Below, piece after piece: positions 16,432 through 24,682 of a stretch of 64,000 nt of DNA. Below the pieces are notes generated by a model. It was given only the letters and a program-made list of their open reading frames with translations, did not search any database and was not told the DNA's origin. The stretch spans positions 1,612,001 to 1,676,000 of the forward strand of contig NZ_CP135439.1 of the NCBI RefSeq assembly GCF_032341995.1, in the 5' to 3' direction. The DNA comes from Domibacillus sp. DTU_2020_1001157_1_SI_ALB_TIR_016 (GTDB taxonomy: Bacteria > Bacillota > Bacilli > Bacillales > Domibacillaceae). The translations under genes and the position numbers were made by a program. How positions within the stretch are numbered: the first letter of the stretch is position 1; each line of letters starts with the position of its first letter.

Positions 16432-17643
16432 GTGAAAAAAATCGTGTTGGTATTGATATTGGGTACATTGCTTGTTGGATGTAGAGATGAAGTCTCATCA
16501 GTACCAGAAGAGCCTAAAAAGCAGGAGCAAACATCAGAACAGGAGAAAAACGTGTTTGTGGAACTGGAGCAGACAACAGATGATACGACAATTCGCGACG
16601 CGGCGTATGAAAAGGTGCTGCACGATAAGACACTGACAGGCGGTTATTTAGGCAAAGTGACGCCGGAACTGAAAGAAGATTATGGCGTGCAGTCCATTGA
16701 ATTTTACGCGGTAACAGATGCTATTCAAAGTATTTACGGGAATTTTTATGAGTACGGTATTCTATATTTGAAAAATCAGGAATCCGGCGCTAAGGAATCT
16801 GGTGTCTGGGTCGGCATAAAAAATCCGGATGATAAAGCGGAGGAACTGGCTCGCCGTCTGCAAAAACAAGTCGATGAAGGCAAAATTTTGGCTAAATACA
16901 TTCACTTGTTTGAGAGCGAATACAGTGACCAGGACAACCAGGATTTAATGTATGAAGTGTCGAAAGCGATCAAGCCGATGAAAGACGCAATGCCGGAGCC
17001 AGAGCGGGTGGCACTGAGTATAAGCGTGGATACGATCACGAGGACCATTGAAATTGGGCATGACTTTTTAACAGACGAGCAGATTGAGAAGCTGAGGGAG
17101 AAATTTTCGGATCATGAAATGGACTTTACGCAAGAAGGAAGAATGCTTCCGCTTCCGGAAGAGCCGGATGTTGAATATCCGGAAGAACCCGTCTCGCATA
17201 AACAAACAAAGGAAGGAAGCTGGGTAATGGAGGTATCGGAGGACAGCATGTTGATTGTCGGTTCAAAAGCGTATGATTTTTCGGGAACCGGAGAGCAGGA
17301 GCATTACGATGCCACATATTACTCCTTTCCAAAAGCAAACGTAAAGCTGAAGGTCGGCCAGCGTGTGATTGTCGAAGCATCCGGGCCAATCGCTGAATCA
17401 TATCCGGGACAAGGCAGTGCTAAATTTGTTACCGTTTTGCCGGCCTATCAGCCAAAAGGCGCGGATTTAACCGAAGAAGAGGTGGTTCGAAAAGCGATCG
17501 AACAGCGAAAGGAAAACTCACACGTAGAAGGTATTCATAAAATTACCTATAACAAAGAAATAGACGAGTGGATCCTTACATTTGTTGGCTCAATGGGACC
17601 AGAACCCGTTGTCACAGATATTACAATTGCAGACCAAAAATAA
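16432..17643 (+). CDS. Lipoprotein with C-terminal DUF3221-like domain
   Basis: 403 residues from GTG 16432, chosen because AAAGGGGGCAGTTACT lies just upstream. A lipoprotein signal ends at LLVGC, so the mature protein should begin at a lipidated cysteine. An acidic linker follows. The middle contains conserved-looking repeats of KAIKPMKDAMPEPE type, and residues about 275-345 (DSMLIVGSKAYDFSG ... KLKVGQRVIVEASG) resemble the DUF3221 beta-barrel of Bacillus lipoproteins. Probably exposed on the outer face of the membrane; function unknown. Confidence 0.75.
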   Translation: MKKIVLVLILGTLLVGCRDEVSSVPEEPKKQEQTSEQEKNVFVELEQTTDDTTIRDAAYEKVLHDKTLTGGYLGKVTPELKEDYGVQSIEFYAVTDAIQSIYGNFYEYGILYLKNQESGAKESGVWVGIKNPDDKAEELARRLQKQVDEGKILAKYIHLFESEYSDQDNQDLMYEVSKAIKPMKDAMPEPERVALSISVDTITRTIEIGHDFLTDEQIEKLREKFSDHEMDFTQEGRMLPLPEEPDVEYPEEPVSHKQTKEGSWVMEVSEDSMLIVGSKAYDFSGTGEQEHYDATYYSFPKANVKLKVGQRVIVEASGPIAESYPGQGSAKFVTVLPAYQPKGADLTEEEVVRKAIEQRKENSHVEGIHKITYNKEIDEWILTFVGSMGPEPVVTDITIADQK

Positions 17644-17699
17644 AAGTTTATTTTAGGCCGTTCTCGTAGACTACCTTGTCGATCAAATTTCAACGAAAA

Positions 17700-17750
17700 G
17701 CTTCATTTTCAATTATTGTTCGCAGTAGACCGATAATGTTGATTAAGACA
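17700..17750 (+). repeat. Post-terminator motif, diverged copy
   Basis: Reads TTATTGTTCGCAGTAGACCG then ATAATGTTGATT, a diverged match to the motif at 9568 and 18383. No obvious hairpin precedes this copy. Confidence 0.35.
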
Positions 17751-17860
17751 AGAAAAAGAACAACAGCTTCAAAAATGCTAAATAAACACTAATCAACCCT
17801 GAAGTTCCTGTGATAAACTAAAATGTATAACTATGGAATTTATTTCAGGAGGACAATTCA

Positions 17861-18289
17861 TTGCAACAGAAACTTGCTTATCTTCTTATCAGCCTTACTG
17901 CACTCCTTTTAATCGGCTGCTCCGATAAAGAGCCAAAGAAATTTAATTTAGACCAACTTACCAGAGTAGACATACAGGAAATAACCCCAAAATCAGAGAA
18001 TGAATTTGTGCTTATGGAGGAAAAAGATTTAAATATCATCAGAGAAGCGTTTAAGGAAGTCGAATGGGAACCAAATACAATGGTGGATATTCAAGGCGAA
18101 AGAACGGTGGAAGCCACTTTCTTCTACACGTATGAAGAGAACATGCCTGAACGGTTATTTGTGTATGAAGTTTATCTTATGAAAAATGGAAGTATCTCTC
18201 TTCAGAGCGAAAAAGGAGAAGAAGGCTACGGCGAGTTAAGTAAAGAACATGCTGAAAGCTTAAAAACACTATTTTTCAGAAATAAATAA
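17861..18289 (+). CDS. Small lipoprotein (142 aa)
   Basis: 142 residues, TTG start with the strong ribosome-binding site AGGAGGACAATTCA. The lipobox is LLLIGC near residue 20. The mature part is short, charged and has an alternating pattern suggesting a single beta/alpha domain. No family recognised. It is followed by a long perfect terminator stem. Confidence 0.7.
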   Translation: MQQKLAYLLISLTALLLIGCSDKEPKKFNLDQLTRVDIQEITPKSENEFVLMEEKDLNIIREAFKEVEWEPNTMVDIQGERTVEATFFYTYEENMPERLFVYEVYLMKNGSISLQSEKGEEGYGELSKEHAESLKTLFFRNK

Positions 18290-18329
18290 CGTATTTAACA
18301 GCATGCAAGGCGCGTTATTGCGCGTACAT

Positions 18330-18374
18330 AAGAGGCTTATGGTTATCTCGTTGATAATCATAAGCCTCTTTCTT
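18330..18374 (+). terminator. Terminator with 18-bp perfect stem
   Basis: AAGAGGCTTATGGTTATC (18330-18347) pairs with GATAATCATAAGCCTCTT (18353-18370), then TTTCTTATTT. It serves the lipoprotein gene and directly precedes a copy of the post-terminator motif. Confidence 0.75.
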
Positions 18375-18425
18375 ATTTATTTAATTTAGTTGTTGGTCAA
18401 CAGTAGGCCGAAACTGTTGATTCAG
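18371..18425 (+). repeat. Post-terminator motif copy
   Basis: CTTATTTATTTAATTTAG followed by TTGTTGGTCAACAGTAGGCC and GAAACTGTTGATT. It corresponds to 9568-9608 and to the minus strand of 14549-14608. Confidence 0.5.
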
Positions 18426-18429
18426 AAAC

Positions 18430-18612
18430 TTATGAGAGCCTATAGTAATTTTCAGCAGTATGTATAGACCACCACCAAAATTTTTCACCTTGGCTCATGG
18501 TAAATCGGTCTAGCCATAGCTCAAAGTTCATCTGTAATGGCTCAGCTTCTGTAAATTGTTCTGTGTGGTCTTTCCATAGAAGATAATTTTTTTGGTTTTC
18601 ATGCTGGACCAT
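18430..18612 (-). CDS. Doubtful 60-aa protein
   Basis: A 60-residue frame rich in tryptophan and aromatic residues (NYLLWKDHTEQF, FELWLDRFTM, FWWWSIHTAENYY). The composition is protein-like, but no ribosome-binding site is visible before the ATG and the locus is surrounded by relics. It may be a fragment of a lost gene. Confidence 0.3.
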   Translation of the reverse strand: MVQHENQKNYLLWKDHTEQFTEAEPLQMNFELWLDRFTMSQGEKFWWWSIHTAENYYRLS

Positions 18613-19318
18613 TTTATGTATGAAGATAGTCAGCGTATGCTTGCGGAAGAAGCGTCGTTAATCGCGCAAAAAAAGCTGCGGGGATGAATCCGCAGCAGAA
18701 AGAAATAGGGGGTAATTAGTTAATAGGAATACCCGTTTCGGCAATAAAATAAACCGCATACAAAAAAGGCTGCGGACGCGACTCCGCAGCAAAAGACAGA
18801 TGAGTGATGAAAGGTAGGTGGTAAGAAACCTTGCTTACTGTTACCCGCTCTACAGAACGATAAACAGCAAGTATGAAATTTGTGAAATAAAGCTGCAACG
18901 GGCGCTATACATAAAAAAAGACTGCGGAAAATCGGCAGCAAATCGTAACACGTATGTAGAGAAATTAGGAGGTGGCAGGGTTACCAGGTTTACCCTTTTG
19001 CCCGTTAAACCAAATACATAAAAAAGCTACGGAAGCTCCGTAGCAAAATCCAGCTAGATATAGTACAACGATTGATGAGGTATCCAAGGCGTTAGCATAT
19101 CGTTGCATGTTAATCTTTACCCGCTGCGATGAGAAAATAAACCACAAATGACATTTACAGACCATATTGTAAATGTGGATAAAGCGGCCGGAGAGGATCC
19201 CTGAGTAGACGGTGCTTCGCTGTGCTGTCCATTTTACGGCAAGTTTAAAGAGATCGTCGCGCCTATATAATTGAAGGTGCTTGTCAGCCATTTGTTCAGC
19301 GTGTATAAGGTATATTCT
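18613..19318. repeat. Decayed cassette region sharing repeats with 2.5-3.0 kb
   Basis: Contains at least four GCTGCGG/CCGCAGC or GCTACGG/CCGTAGC hairpins each preceded by an A run (about 18665-18700, 18755-18795, 18915-18945, 19018-19045). The block at 18780-18872 matches 2560-2645. The block at 18888-18912 matches 2988-3012, so the small gene present between them at 2664-2986 is missing here. No intact gene. Confidence 0.55.
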
Positions 19319-19473
19319 ATGCCACTGACATTTGAAAAAACTGACGTCGAAAACATCCCTTTGTCTGCTTTATATATGTCTGTGATGACGACAAAAAAGA
19401 AGCGTACTCGCTGCCAGGCTTCTTCAACAGTTTGCTGAATAAGATGATGAACCGTTATGTACTCGGCGAATAG
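19319..19473 (+). pseudogene. Frameshifted small gene relic
   Basis: Begins MPLTFEKTDVENIPLSALYM after an AAGG site. The frame then shifts and continues as DDDKKEAYSLPGFFNSLLNK to MMNRYVLGE with stop 19471-19473. The two parts are in different frames, so the gene is broken. Family not recognised. Confidence 0.4.
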
Positions 19474-19576
19474 AATTGAGTGCTTGCGGAGGACGAAGAA
19501 CTAGCTAACTTTAGCGTTAAAGCTCGGATAAATGTAAAGAAGCCGGAAAATATTAACCCGACCTCAGCTTGCTAAG

Positions 19577-19852
19577 TTAAGAATTAAGCGGTGTTATAAA
19601 GATAAATGCACTAATTTCACACAACGAAATATAAATAAATGTAGGAGTAGGTTCATCTATATCTTTCAGTACAAGGATATAGGAATCCACTCTTATTAAT
19701 CTGCCGGTAAATTCAATGTCGCTTTTAGTGATGACCGAAATAACTTGGCTTTCTAATTTTTTTAATTCACTCTCGAGTCCGGGGATACAGCAACAGTCAC
19801 ACCGTTTTTCTTGGTGCTCAATATTTTGATCGTCTTGTGAAGAGGAAGACAT
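19577..19852 (-). CDS. Small cysteine-rich protein with Sm-like/DUF2642-like fold (91 aa)
   Basis: 91 residues from ATG 19852 (AGGAGTGATTAAAGA upstream). The N-terminus has a cysteine cluster RCDCCCIPGL; the rest (LESQVISVITKSDIEFTGRL ... SYILVLKD ... FIYISLCEISAFIFI) has the beta pattern of short Bacillus proteins such as DUF2642 members linked to spore outer layers. The spore link is inference from that resemblance. Single-gene unit. Confidence 0.55.
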   Translation of the reverse strand: MSSSSQDDQNIEHQEKRCDCCCIPGLESELKKLESQVISVITKSDIEFTGRLIRVDSYILVLKDIDEPTPTFIYISLCEISAFIFITPLNS

Positions 19853-20433
19853 TCTTTAATCACTCCTTTCTTTAATAACTTATGAAGGAGTGTTTAAGTT
19901 TGTAACGATAATTACCTAGATTTGAATTGTTTTTTGAAGATATAGATATATCCGTAAAGACGTGAAAATCAAAATGTCGATTGGGTATGCAGTTTGTGAC
20001 CATTCTATAGGATAAATGGAAATTTTATTTGCTGAAGCTGATAAAAATACGTATGAAGATAAGAAAGCGAAAAAGGAACAACATCAAACTAAATTGGGTT
20101 GGTGATGATTGAGACTACACAAATATTATAGGGATAATTTGATCGAAATTATGCACCATAAAACCAAGAAGCCAAAAGAAAATCAAAAGGTAAAGTCCTT
20201 TTAAAAAAGCTGTTCTGATTAACGCGAAGGTCGCGGTCACCCGCGGCGTGCTTCAGTTAGCTGGTATCTCGTTCACCTTTACGAACATACTCATTCAGCC
20301 CCTTCTATTTGTAAAGCAAATCGCCACACAAAAGGAAGGGGCTTTTTGCGGCGCCAGCATTTTCCGCGTATACATTCGCCCGGCTCATTCAAAATATAAA
20401 GAGCGGACTGTAAAGCGAAAGGAGCTGGGCAAG
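19853..20433. other. Intergenic region before gerD
   Basis: No gene was supported. A terminator-like hairpin AGCCCCTTC ... GAAGGGGCTTTTT spans about 20297-20346. The stretch 20205-20290 reads as an open, hydrophobic frame continuous with gerD but without a start signal, probably a chance or relic frame. Confidence 0.35.
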
Positions 20434-21009
20434 ATGAAGAGACATGGACTTCTTAGGATGACGTTATTATCGGTTGTGGTAATGCTGGCTGCCGGCTGTG
20501 CAAATCAGGATGAAGAGGCTCACCAACTCGATTATGAAGAAACGAAAAAAATGGTTGTGGATATATTAAAAACCGATGAAGGAAAAAAAGCACTGCAGGA
20601 AGCGATAAAAGACAAAGAAGTCCGGCAGGAAGTGATCATGGATGAAAAAGTGATCAAAGAAACGGTTCAAACGACATTAACGTCTGATAAAGGCAAGGAG
20701 TTTTGGCAAAAAGCATTTGAAGATCCTAAATTTGCCGCAACGTTCGCCAAAAGCATGAAAAAGGAACATGAAGCACTTCTCAAAGAGCTGATGAAGGACC
20801 CGGATTATCAAAAAATGCTGATTGACGTTATGAAAGACCCTGAAATGCAGAAAACGATGCAGACAGCGATGAAAAGCCAGGAATTCAGAAAATACCTCCA
20901 AGGGGTCATAGAGGAAACGCTGGCCAGTCCTTTGTATAAAGCAAAAATGGAAGAAGCAATTAAGAAAGCGGCAGAAGAAGCGCAGAAAAAAGAGCAGGGA
21001 GGAAGCTAA
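20434..21009 (+). CDS. gerD: Spore germination lipoprotein GerD
   Basis: 191 residues from ATG 20434 (GAAAGGAGCTGGGCAAG upstream; the longer frame to 20248 is not used). The lipobox is LAAGC near residue 23. The mature part closely follows B. subtilis GerD as remembered: DYEETKKMVVDILKTDEGKK, EFWQKAFEDPKFAATFAKSM, LMKDPDYQKML, SQEFRKYL and a lysine-rich tail. GerD sits on the inner spore membrane and is needed to cluster germinant receptors (the germinosome). The neighbouring orphan GerAB-type permease is 11 kb away. Confidence 0.95.
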   Translation: MKRHGLLRMTLLSVVVMLAAGCANQDEEAHQLDYEETKKMVVDILKTDEGKKALQEAIKDKEVRQEVIMDEKVIKETVQTTLTSDKGKEFWQKAFEDPKFAATFAKSMKKEHEALLKELMKDPDYQKMLIDVMKDPEMQKTMQTAMKSQEFRKYLQGVIEETLASPLYKAKMEEAIKKAAEEAQKKEQGGS

Positions 21010-21033
21010 GAAGTTTTAGCTTCCTGTTTTTTT
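21001..21033 (+). terminator. gerD terminator
   Basis: GGAAGCTAA/TTAGCTTCC stem including the gerD stop codon, then a T run. A second hairpin with T6 (AGTCCC.../GGGGCT) follows at 21041-21067. Confidence 0.75.
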
Positions 21034-21077
21034 GCGGTAAAGTCCCTTTTTAAAGGGGCTTTTTTCTTATTTACAAA

Positions 21078-21091
21078 TGTAAGCGATTTAA
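21078..21091 (+). promoter_or_regulatory. CcpA (cre) site candidate
   Basis: TGTAAGCGATTTAA matches the cre consensus TGWAANCGNTNWCA at 13 of 14 positions. It lies 129 bp before the sugar porter start, a sensible place for catabolite control of a sugar uptake gene. Confidence 0.5.
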
Positions 21092-21219
21092 TCTCTTCTT
21101 TTTCATTTTGGGCATGTTTATACAAGGAAAAGAAGAGGTAGATGTATTTTTACCTCCTGCACTTCTTTGCACCTAGGTACATATAAACCATAACGATCAC
21201 GAAAGGGAGAAGGGATAGA

Positions 21220-22713
21220 ATGAAGACGAAGGCAACGAAAGAAAATGGTACAGGAAGGCTTGTATCTGTAGAAGGAGCTTCTGTCGAAACGGAAGTGCCG
21301 CGGAAAAAACAGTCATTATCTCAAAAAGCTTACTTAAAGCTCATTACGCTCATTTCAACATTCGGTGGTCTTCTGTACGGATACGATACAGGCGTGGTGA
21401 ATGGAGCACTTCCTTTTATGTCCAGGGAAGACCAGTTGAATTTAACGCCGTTTACGCAAGGGCTTGTGACCAGCTCACTGCTTCTTGGAGCCGCGTTTGG
21501 AGCCGTATTTGGCGGAAGGATGTCTGATAAAAAAGGAAGACGGAAAACCATTTTAAGTGTTGCATTTATTTTTTTACTTGCTACAATCGGCTGCGCCGTT
21601 GCACCAAACGTGGAAACGATGGTTTTTTGCCGGATTGTATTGGGTCTCGCTGTTGGAGCCACTTCGGTTACCGTTCCAGCTTTTTTAGCGGAAATGGCAC
21701 CTGCTGAACGCAGGGGGAGAGTCGTCACCCAAAACGAGTTGATGATTGTCACAGGCCAATTGCTTGCATACATATTTAATGCCGTTTTAGCTAATTCTTT
21801 CGGTGAACTTGCTCATGTGTGGAGATATATGCTTGTCATTGCGACTTTACCAGCGGTGGCTCTATGGATCGGGATGCTGATAGTTCCGGAAAGCCCGCGC
21901 TGGCTCGCTTCAAAAGGAAGATCAGTCGAGGCATTGAAGGTACTGAAAAAAATTCGGGAAGCGCAGCGGGCGAAAACGGAATTTAATGAAATTGAACATA
22001 CGATTCAGGAAGAGGGCAAAATCAAAAAAGCGACTTTTAAAGACTTGAAGCTGCCTCACGTCCGCAGAATCGTTTTGATTGGAATCGGTATTGCGATGAT
22101 TCAGCAGTTAACGGGCGTCAATTCGATTATGTATTATGGAACCGAAATTTTAAAAGATGCAGGATTTTCAACAGAAGCGGCTCTGGTCGGCAATATTGCT
22201 AACGGTGTGATTTCTGTATTAGCGACCTTTGTGGGCATTGCGCTACTTGATAAAGTAGGAAGACGCCCGATGCTGTTTACCGGCATGGCGGGCACAAGTA
22301 CATCCCTGCTGTTAATTGGAATTCTGTCAATGGTGCTGAAAGACAGCAGTATGCTGCCGTACATTATTCTTGGACTCACCGTTGTTTTCCTTGCTTTTCA
22401 GCAGGCTGCGGTTTCTCCGGTTACCTGGCTGATGCAGTCGGAAATCTTCCCCCTTCATTTAAGAGGGCTGGCAATGGGGATTACTGTTTTTTGTCTTTTC
22501 ACGATGAATTTCCTTGTGGGACTGCTGTTCCCGGTTTTGTTTGACGCATTTGGATTATCGAATACGTTCTTCGTTTTTGTTGGACTCGGCGTTTTATCTC
22601 TCTTGTTTATTAAGCGGTTTGTACCGGAAACAAAAGGGCGTACACTTGAGGAAATTGAGCATTCCTTCCAGGTATCGGAAGAACGTTATCTGGCTAAAGC
22701 AAAAAGAAAATAA
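21220..22713 (+). CDS. Sugar:proton symporter, MFS sugar porter family (IolT-like)
   Basis: 497 residues, twelve predicted helices. The sequence follows the inositol transporter IolT of B. subtilis closely (FGGLLYGYDTGVVNGALPFM, GGRMSDKKGRRK, MPAERRG-type loop, PESPRWL, QQLTGVNSIMYYGTEIL, PETKGRTLEE), all sugar porter signatures. About 40 extra residues precede the first helix. The likely substrate is a polyol or hexose; the closest remembered relative takes up myo-inositol. GAAAGGGAGAAGGGATAGA precedes ATG 21220. No sugar catabolic gene is adjacent. Confidence 0.85.
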   Translation: MKTKATKENGTGRLVSVEGASVETEVPRKKQSLSQKAYLKLITLISTFGGLLYGYDTGVVNGALPFMSREDQLNLTPFTQGLVTSSLLLGAAFGAVFGGRMSDKKGRRKTILSVAFIFLLATIGCAVAPNVETMVFCRIVLGLAVGATSVTVPAFLAEMAPAERRGRVVTQNELMIVTGQLLAYIFNAVLANSFGELAHVWRYMLVIATLPAVALWIGMLIVPESPRWLASKGRSVEALKVLKKIREAQRAKTEFNEIEHTIQEEGKIKKATFKDLKLPHVRRIVLIGIGIAMIQQLTGVNSIMYYGTEILKDAGFSTEAALVGNIANGVISVLATFVGIALLDKVGRRPMLFTGMAGTSTSLLLIGILSMVLKDSSMLPYIILGLTVVFLAFQQAAVSPVTWLMQSEIFPLHLRGLAMGITVFCLFTMNFLVGLLFPVLFDAFGLSNTFFVFVGLGVLSLLFIKRFVPETKGRTLEEIEHSFQVSEERYLAKAKRK

Positions 22714-22725
22714 ACACATCGTTTT

Positions 22726-22765
22726 CCCCTTAATACCTTTTCAAAAGGTATTAAGGGGTTTTTTC
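22726..22765 (+). terminator. Terminator of the sugar porter gene
   Basis: Perfect 16-bp stem CCCCTTAATACCTTTT / AAAAGGTATTAAGGGG followed by six T. Confidence 0.85.
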
Positions 22766-22904
22766 ATCTCTCTCTACTTGTAGCCGCGTACATATGTAGA
22801 TGGGGGCCATAAAGCGGAATGGTATACAAGCAGGCGCTTTGTGCTATTTCGAGCAAAAAGAAATGGAATCATGTGATTTGTCGTTATTTGACGACCGAAA
22901 AAGA

Positions 22905-22933
22905 TTGATTATGTAAACGCTTTCTTTTATAGT
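22905..22933 (+). promoter_or_regulatory. Sigma-A promoter overlapped by a cre site
   Basis: TTGATT (22905-22910), 17-bp spacer, TATAGT (22928-22933). Inside the spacer, TGTAAACGCTTTCT (22912-22925) matches the cre consensus at 13 of 14 positions. A carbon-repressed promoter is therefore well preserved, but what follows is a ruined locus. Confidence 0.65.
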
Positions 22934-22949
22934 AGAACTTGGGTTGGAT

Positions 22950-23229
22950 GGCACGCGTGGCCATCACGGTATTTGGCGTAGGCGGGGCTGATACCAGAGG
23001 AAGCGATATATGCAAGCTGCATCAATCGTTTTTTAAAATGAAAATGCATAGAAAGGCGGATGAAAAAGAAAGAGAGACTTTTACAATATGTTGAACAAAG
23101 CAGCCGCAGGCCGAAATAAAAGAGATGAAGAAACACACGCTTTATTGAGAGAGTAGATGACGGTACTTTTAAGCAGCTTTTTATCCGAAATATGAATGGG
23201 ATTGGCTGCAGACCAACATAACATATTAA
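22950..23229 (+). pseudogene. Heavily decayed gene behind the cre promoter
   Basis: Short protein-like stretches survive in different frames: PEEAIYASCINRFLK near 22995, KKKERLLQYVEQSSRRPK near 23062, RFIERVDDGTFK near 23137, and AAFYPKYEWDWLQTN ending at 23229. Order and spacing suggest one original gene with several frameshifts. Family not recognised. Confidence 0.35.
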
Positions 23230-23414
23230 TCAAAAGGTTTTATAAATCCTGAGATTGCTATGCAAGAAAATCTCGATCAGCAGCTTTCTGCTTTTTACCA
23301 CTGCTGCATAAAATATCCTCGTTTTCTTCAAAGAATCATTATCAAGAGATGAAGATTCTTTCGTTTACTTTTTAACCGGCTCATCATCAGGCCCTCATGA
23401 ATAAAATTCTATCG

Positions 23415-23452
23415 GAAGGCCGTTGGTGTTTATGCACCAGCGGCCTTCTTTC
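23415..23452 (+). terminator. Strong terminator
   Basis: GAAGGCCGTTGGTG / CACCAGCGGCCTTC stem with a 6-base loop followed by TTTC. No intact gene lies upstream, so it probably belonged to the decayed locus. Confidence 0.6.
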
Positions 23453-23522
23453 ATTTAGCAAAGCAAACGGAATTAATTCATTTGCTTCGGTCGTTGCTTA
23501 TCGGCTCTTTTTTAAAAGCGAA

Positions 23523-23562
23523 AGACTTTGTCTACACACCGAGAACGCCTAAATAGGCGTTC
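23523..23562 (-). mobile_element. Possible truncated end of the terminator-nested element
   Basis: GACTTTGTCTACACACC (23524-23540) matches the right end of the 150-bp element and abuts a GAACGCC/GGCGTTC hairpin (23543-23562), exactly as at the full copies. The rest of the element is absent. Confidence 0.45.
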
Positions 23563-23850
23563 TTTCTCGTTCGCCTTCATTTGTCCATCATATTCGTACT
23601 TCACCATCACATAGCCATTGCCCGATTGATTCAATGCGTTTTTCATTAATGTTTTTTTACATCCGTGTTTAATACATCGTCCCTAACTGCCTGACAAGCG
23701 GCGATTTGCGTATCATACACGTGTTGAATAGAAGCAGAATCATTACTGTATTCATTGACCGCTTTTTCCATTTGTTTGTACTTCACTTTTGTATGGATCG
23801 TGTACGCTAAAAGCGCTTTTTAAAACGCTGGAATCGACCGAACGTGTATA
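23545..23850 (-). pseudogene. Frameshifted gene relic
   Basis: Read on the minus strand: ALLAYTIHTKVKYKQMEKAV, NDSASIQHVYDTQIAACQAV, DVLNTDVKK; the frame then stops in a run of seven A and resumes one base shifted as TLMKNALNQSGNGYVMVKYE. One extra A would restore it. A second break lies near 23820. The product resembles a secreted or lipoprotein type but I cannot name it. Confidence 0.45.
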
Positions 23851-23909
23851 CAAAGCACAAATCCGGGGAAACTGTCGATGATTGCTGGCAAGGCGAAAGG
23901 AGAGAGAAC

Positions 23910-24068
23910 ATGAAGCGGAAAGCCACAAAAGATGCGGTGGAAAAATATGCGAAAACACCAAAGAAAAACGTTGAAGAAACCGATTATTCCGTTGAATTTG
24001 CCCGCGGGGAGGACCCAATGAAAGGGGCAAACCGAAATTCAAAATTGGGACGAAAAGGCAGAAGCTAA
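23910..24068 (+). CDS. Small basic hypothetical protein (52 aa)
   Basis: 52 residues from ATG 23910, preceded by GAAAGGAGAGAGAAC; the longer frame from 23844 is unlikely. It starts MKRKATKDAVEKYAKTPKKN and ends with SKLGRKGRS; very rich in lysine and arginine and without hydrophobic segment, so possibly a nucleic-acid-associated or spore-core type protein. It lies 27 bp ahead of yjzC and probably shares its transcript. Confidence 0.6.
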   Translation: MKRKATKDAVEKYAKTPKKNVEETDYSVEFARGEDPMKGANRNSKLGRKGRS

Positions 24069-24095
24069 ACATAAGAAAAGAGGAGGAAAAGCGCA

Positions 24096-24275
24096 TTGTC
24101 ACAAAACAACCAATTTAAGCCGGGACAAAAAGCGCCGAACAACGGTGTTTACATTGAAATCGGTGAAACAGGTTCTTCGGTCAACGATCCTCAAAAAATT
24201 GAGCTCAAAGCAGGCGATGATTTTCCGGATACAAAGAATAAAGATCGAATTTGGACACGGCATACAAAATCATAA
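24096..24275 (+). CDS. yjzC: YjzC family protein
   Basis: 59 residues, TTG start after AAGAGGAGGAAAAGCGCA. The sequence FKPGQKAPNNGVYIEIGETG then PQKIELKAGDDFPDTKN and RIWTRHTKS matches the YjzC family of small Bacillus proteins of unknown function. It is below usual length cut-offs and uses a non-ATG start. A terminator follows at 24283. Confidence 0.85.
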   Translation: MSQNNQFKPGQKAPNNGVYIEIGETGSSVNDPQKIELKAGDDFPDTKNKDRIWTRHTKS

Positions 24276-24282
24276 AGCGAGC

Positions 24283-24317
24283 AGCCTTCTTAGACTTCTT
24301 CTCTAAGAGGGCTTTTT
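24283..24317 (+). terminator. yjzC terminator
   Basis: AGCCTTCTTAGA / TCTAAGAGGGCT hairpin followed by TTTTT. Confidence 0.7.
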
Positions 24318-24425
24318 GGCGCGTGAAAAAAGAAGCCTTTATTACTTTGTTTGCATATAAAAGGGACAAGCCGCATACATTTGATCATGAGAAGAAAATG
24401 TTTTTTAAGAAGAGAGGGGACGGGA

Positions 24426-24665
24426 ATGGAGATGAAAGAAGACATTCAATTCATAAGAGATATTATGGTAGATAAGATTGAGGAATTAAATGATGTGATT
24501 GAAATGGGCGGGACGCTCAGCCCTAAAGTGGAATTAACCTTTGCCATCGGTCTGCAAAGTTTGCTGAGCCAGTCGATTCAAAAAGGAGATAAATCGGGCA
24601 GAAACAACCCGCCTCCAGCCAAGAAGTCAGAATATGAAACACTTTCTTCCATTGCGAACAAGTAG
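24426..24665 (+). CDS. Hypothetical protein (79 aa)
   Basis: 79 residues from ATG 24426 (GAGAGGGGACGGGA upstream); ATG 24432 is an alternative. The first 55 residues are probably helical (EDIQFIRDIMVDKIEELNDV, ELTFAIGLQSLLSQSI), the last 25 are polar with a proline patch NPPPAKK. No family recognised. Its terminator hairpin is duplicated by element copy A. Confidence 0.6.
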   Translation: MEMKEDIQFIRDIMVDKIEELNDVIEMGGTLSPKVELTFAIGLQSLLSQSIQKGDKSGRNNPPPAKKSEYETLSSIANK

Positions 24666-24682
24666 CGGGTGGACAAGCCCTT

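Noticed and set aside
20248..20433. Extended N-terminus of gerD
   Set aside because: It would bury the lipoprotein signal; a strong ribosome-binding site precedes ATG 20434.
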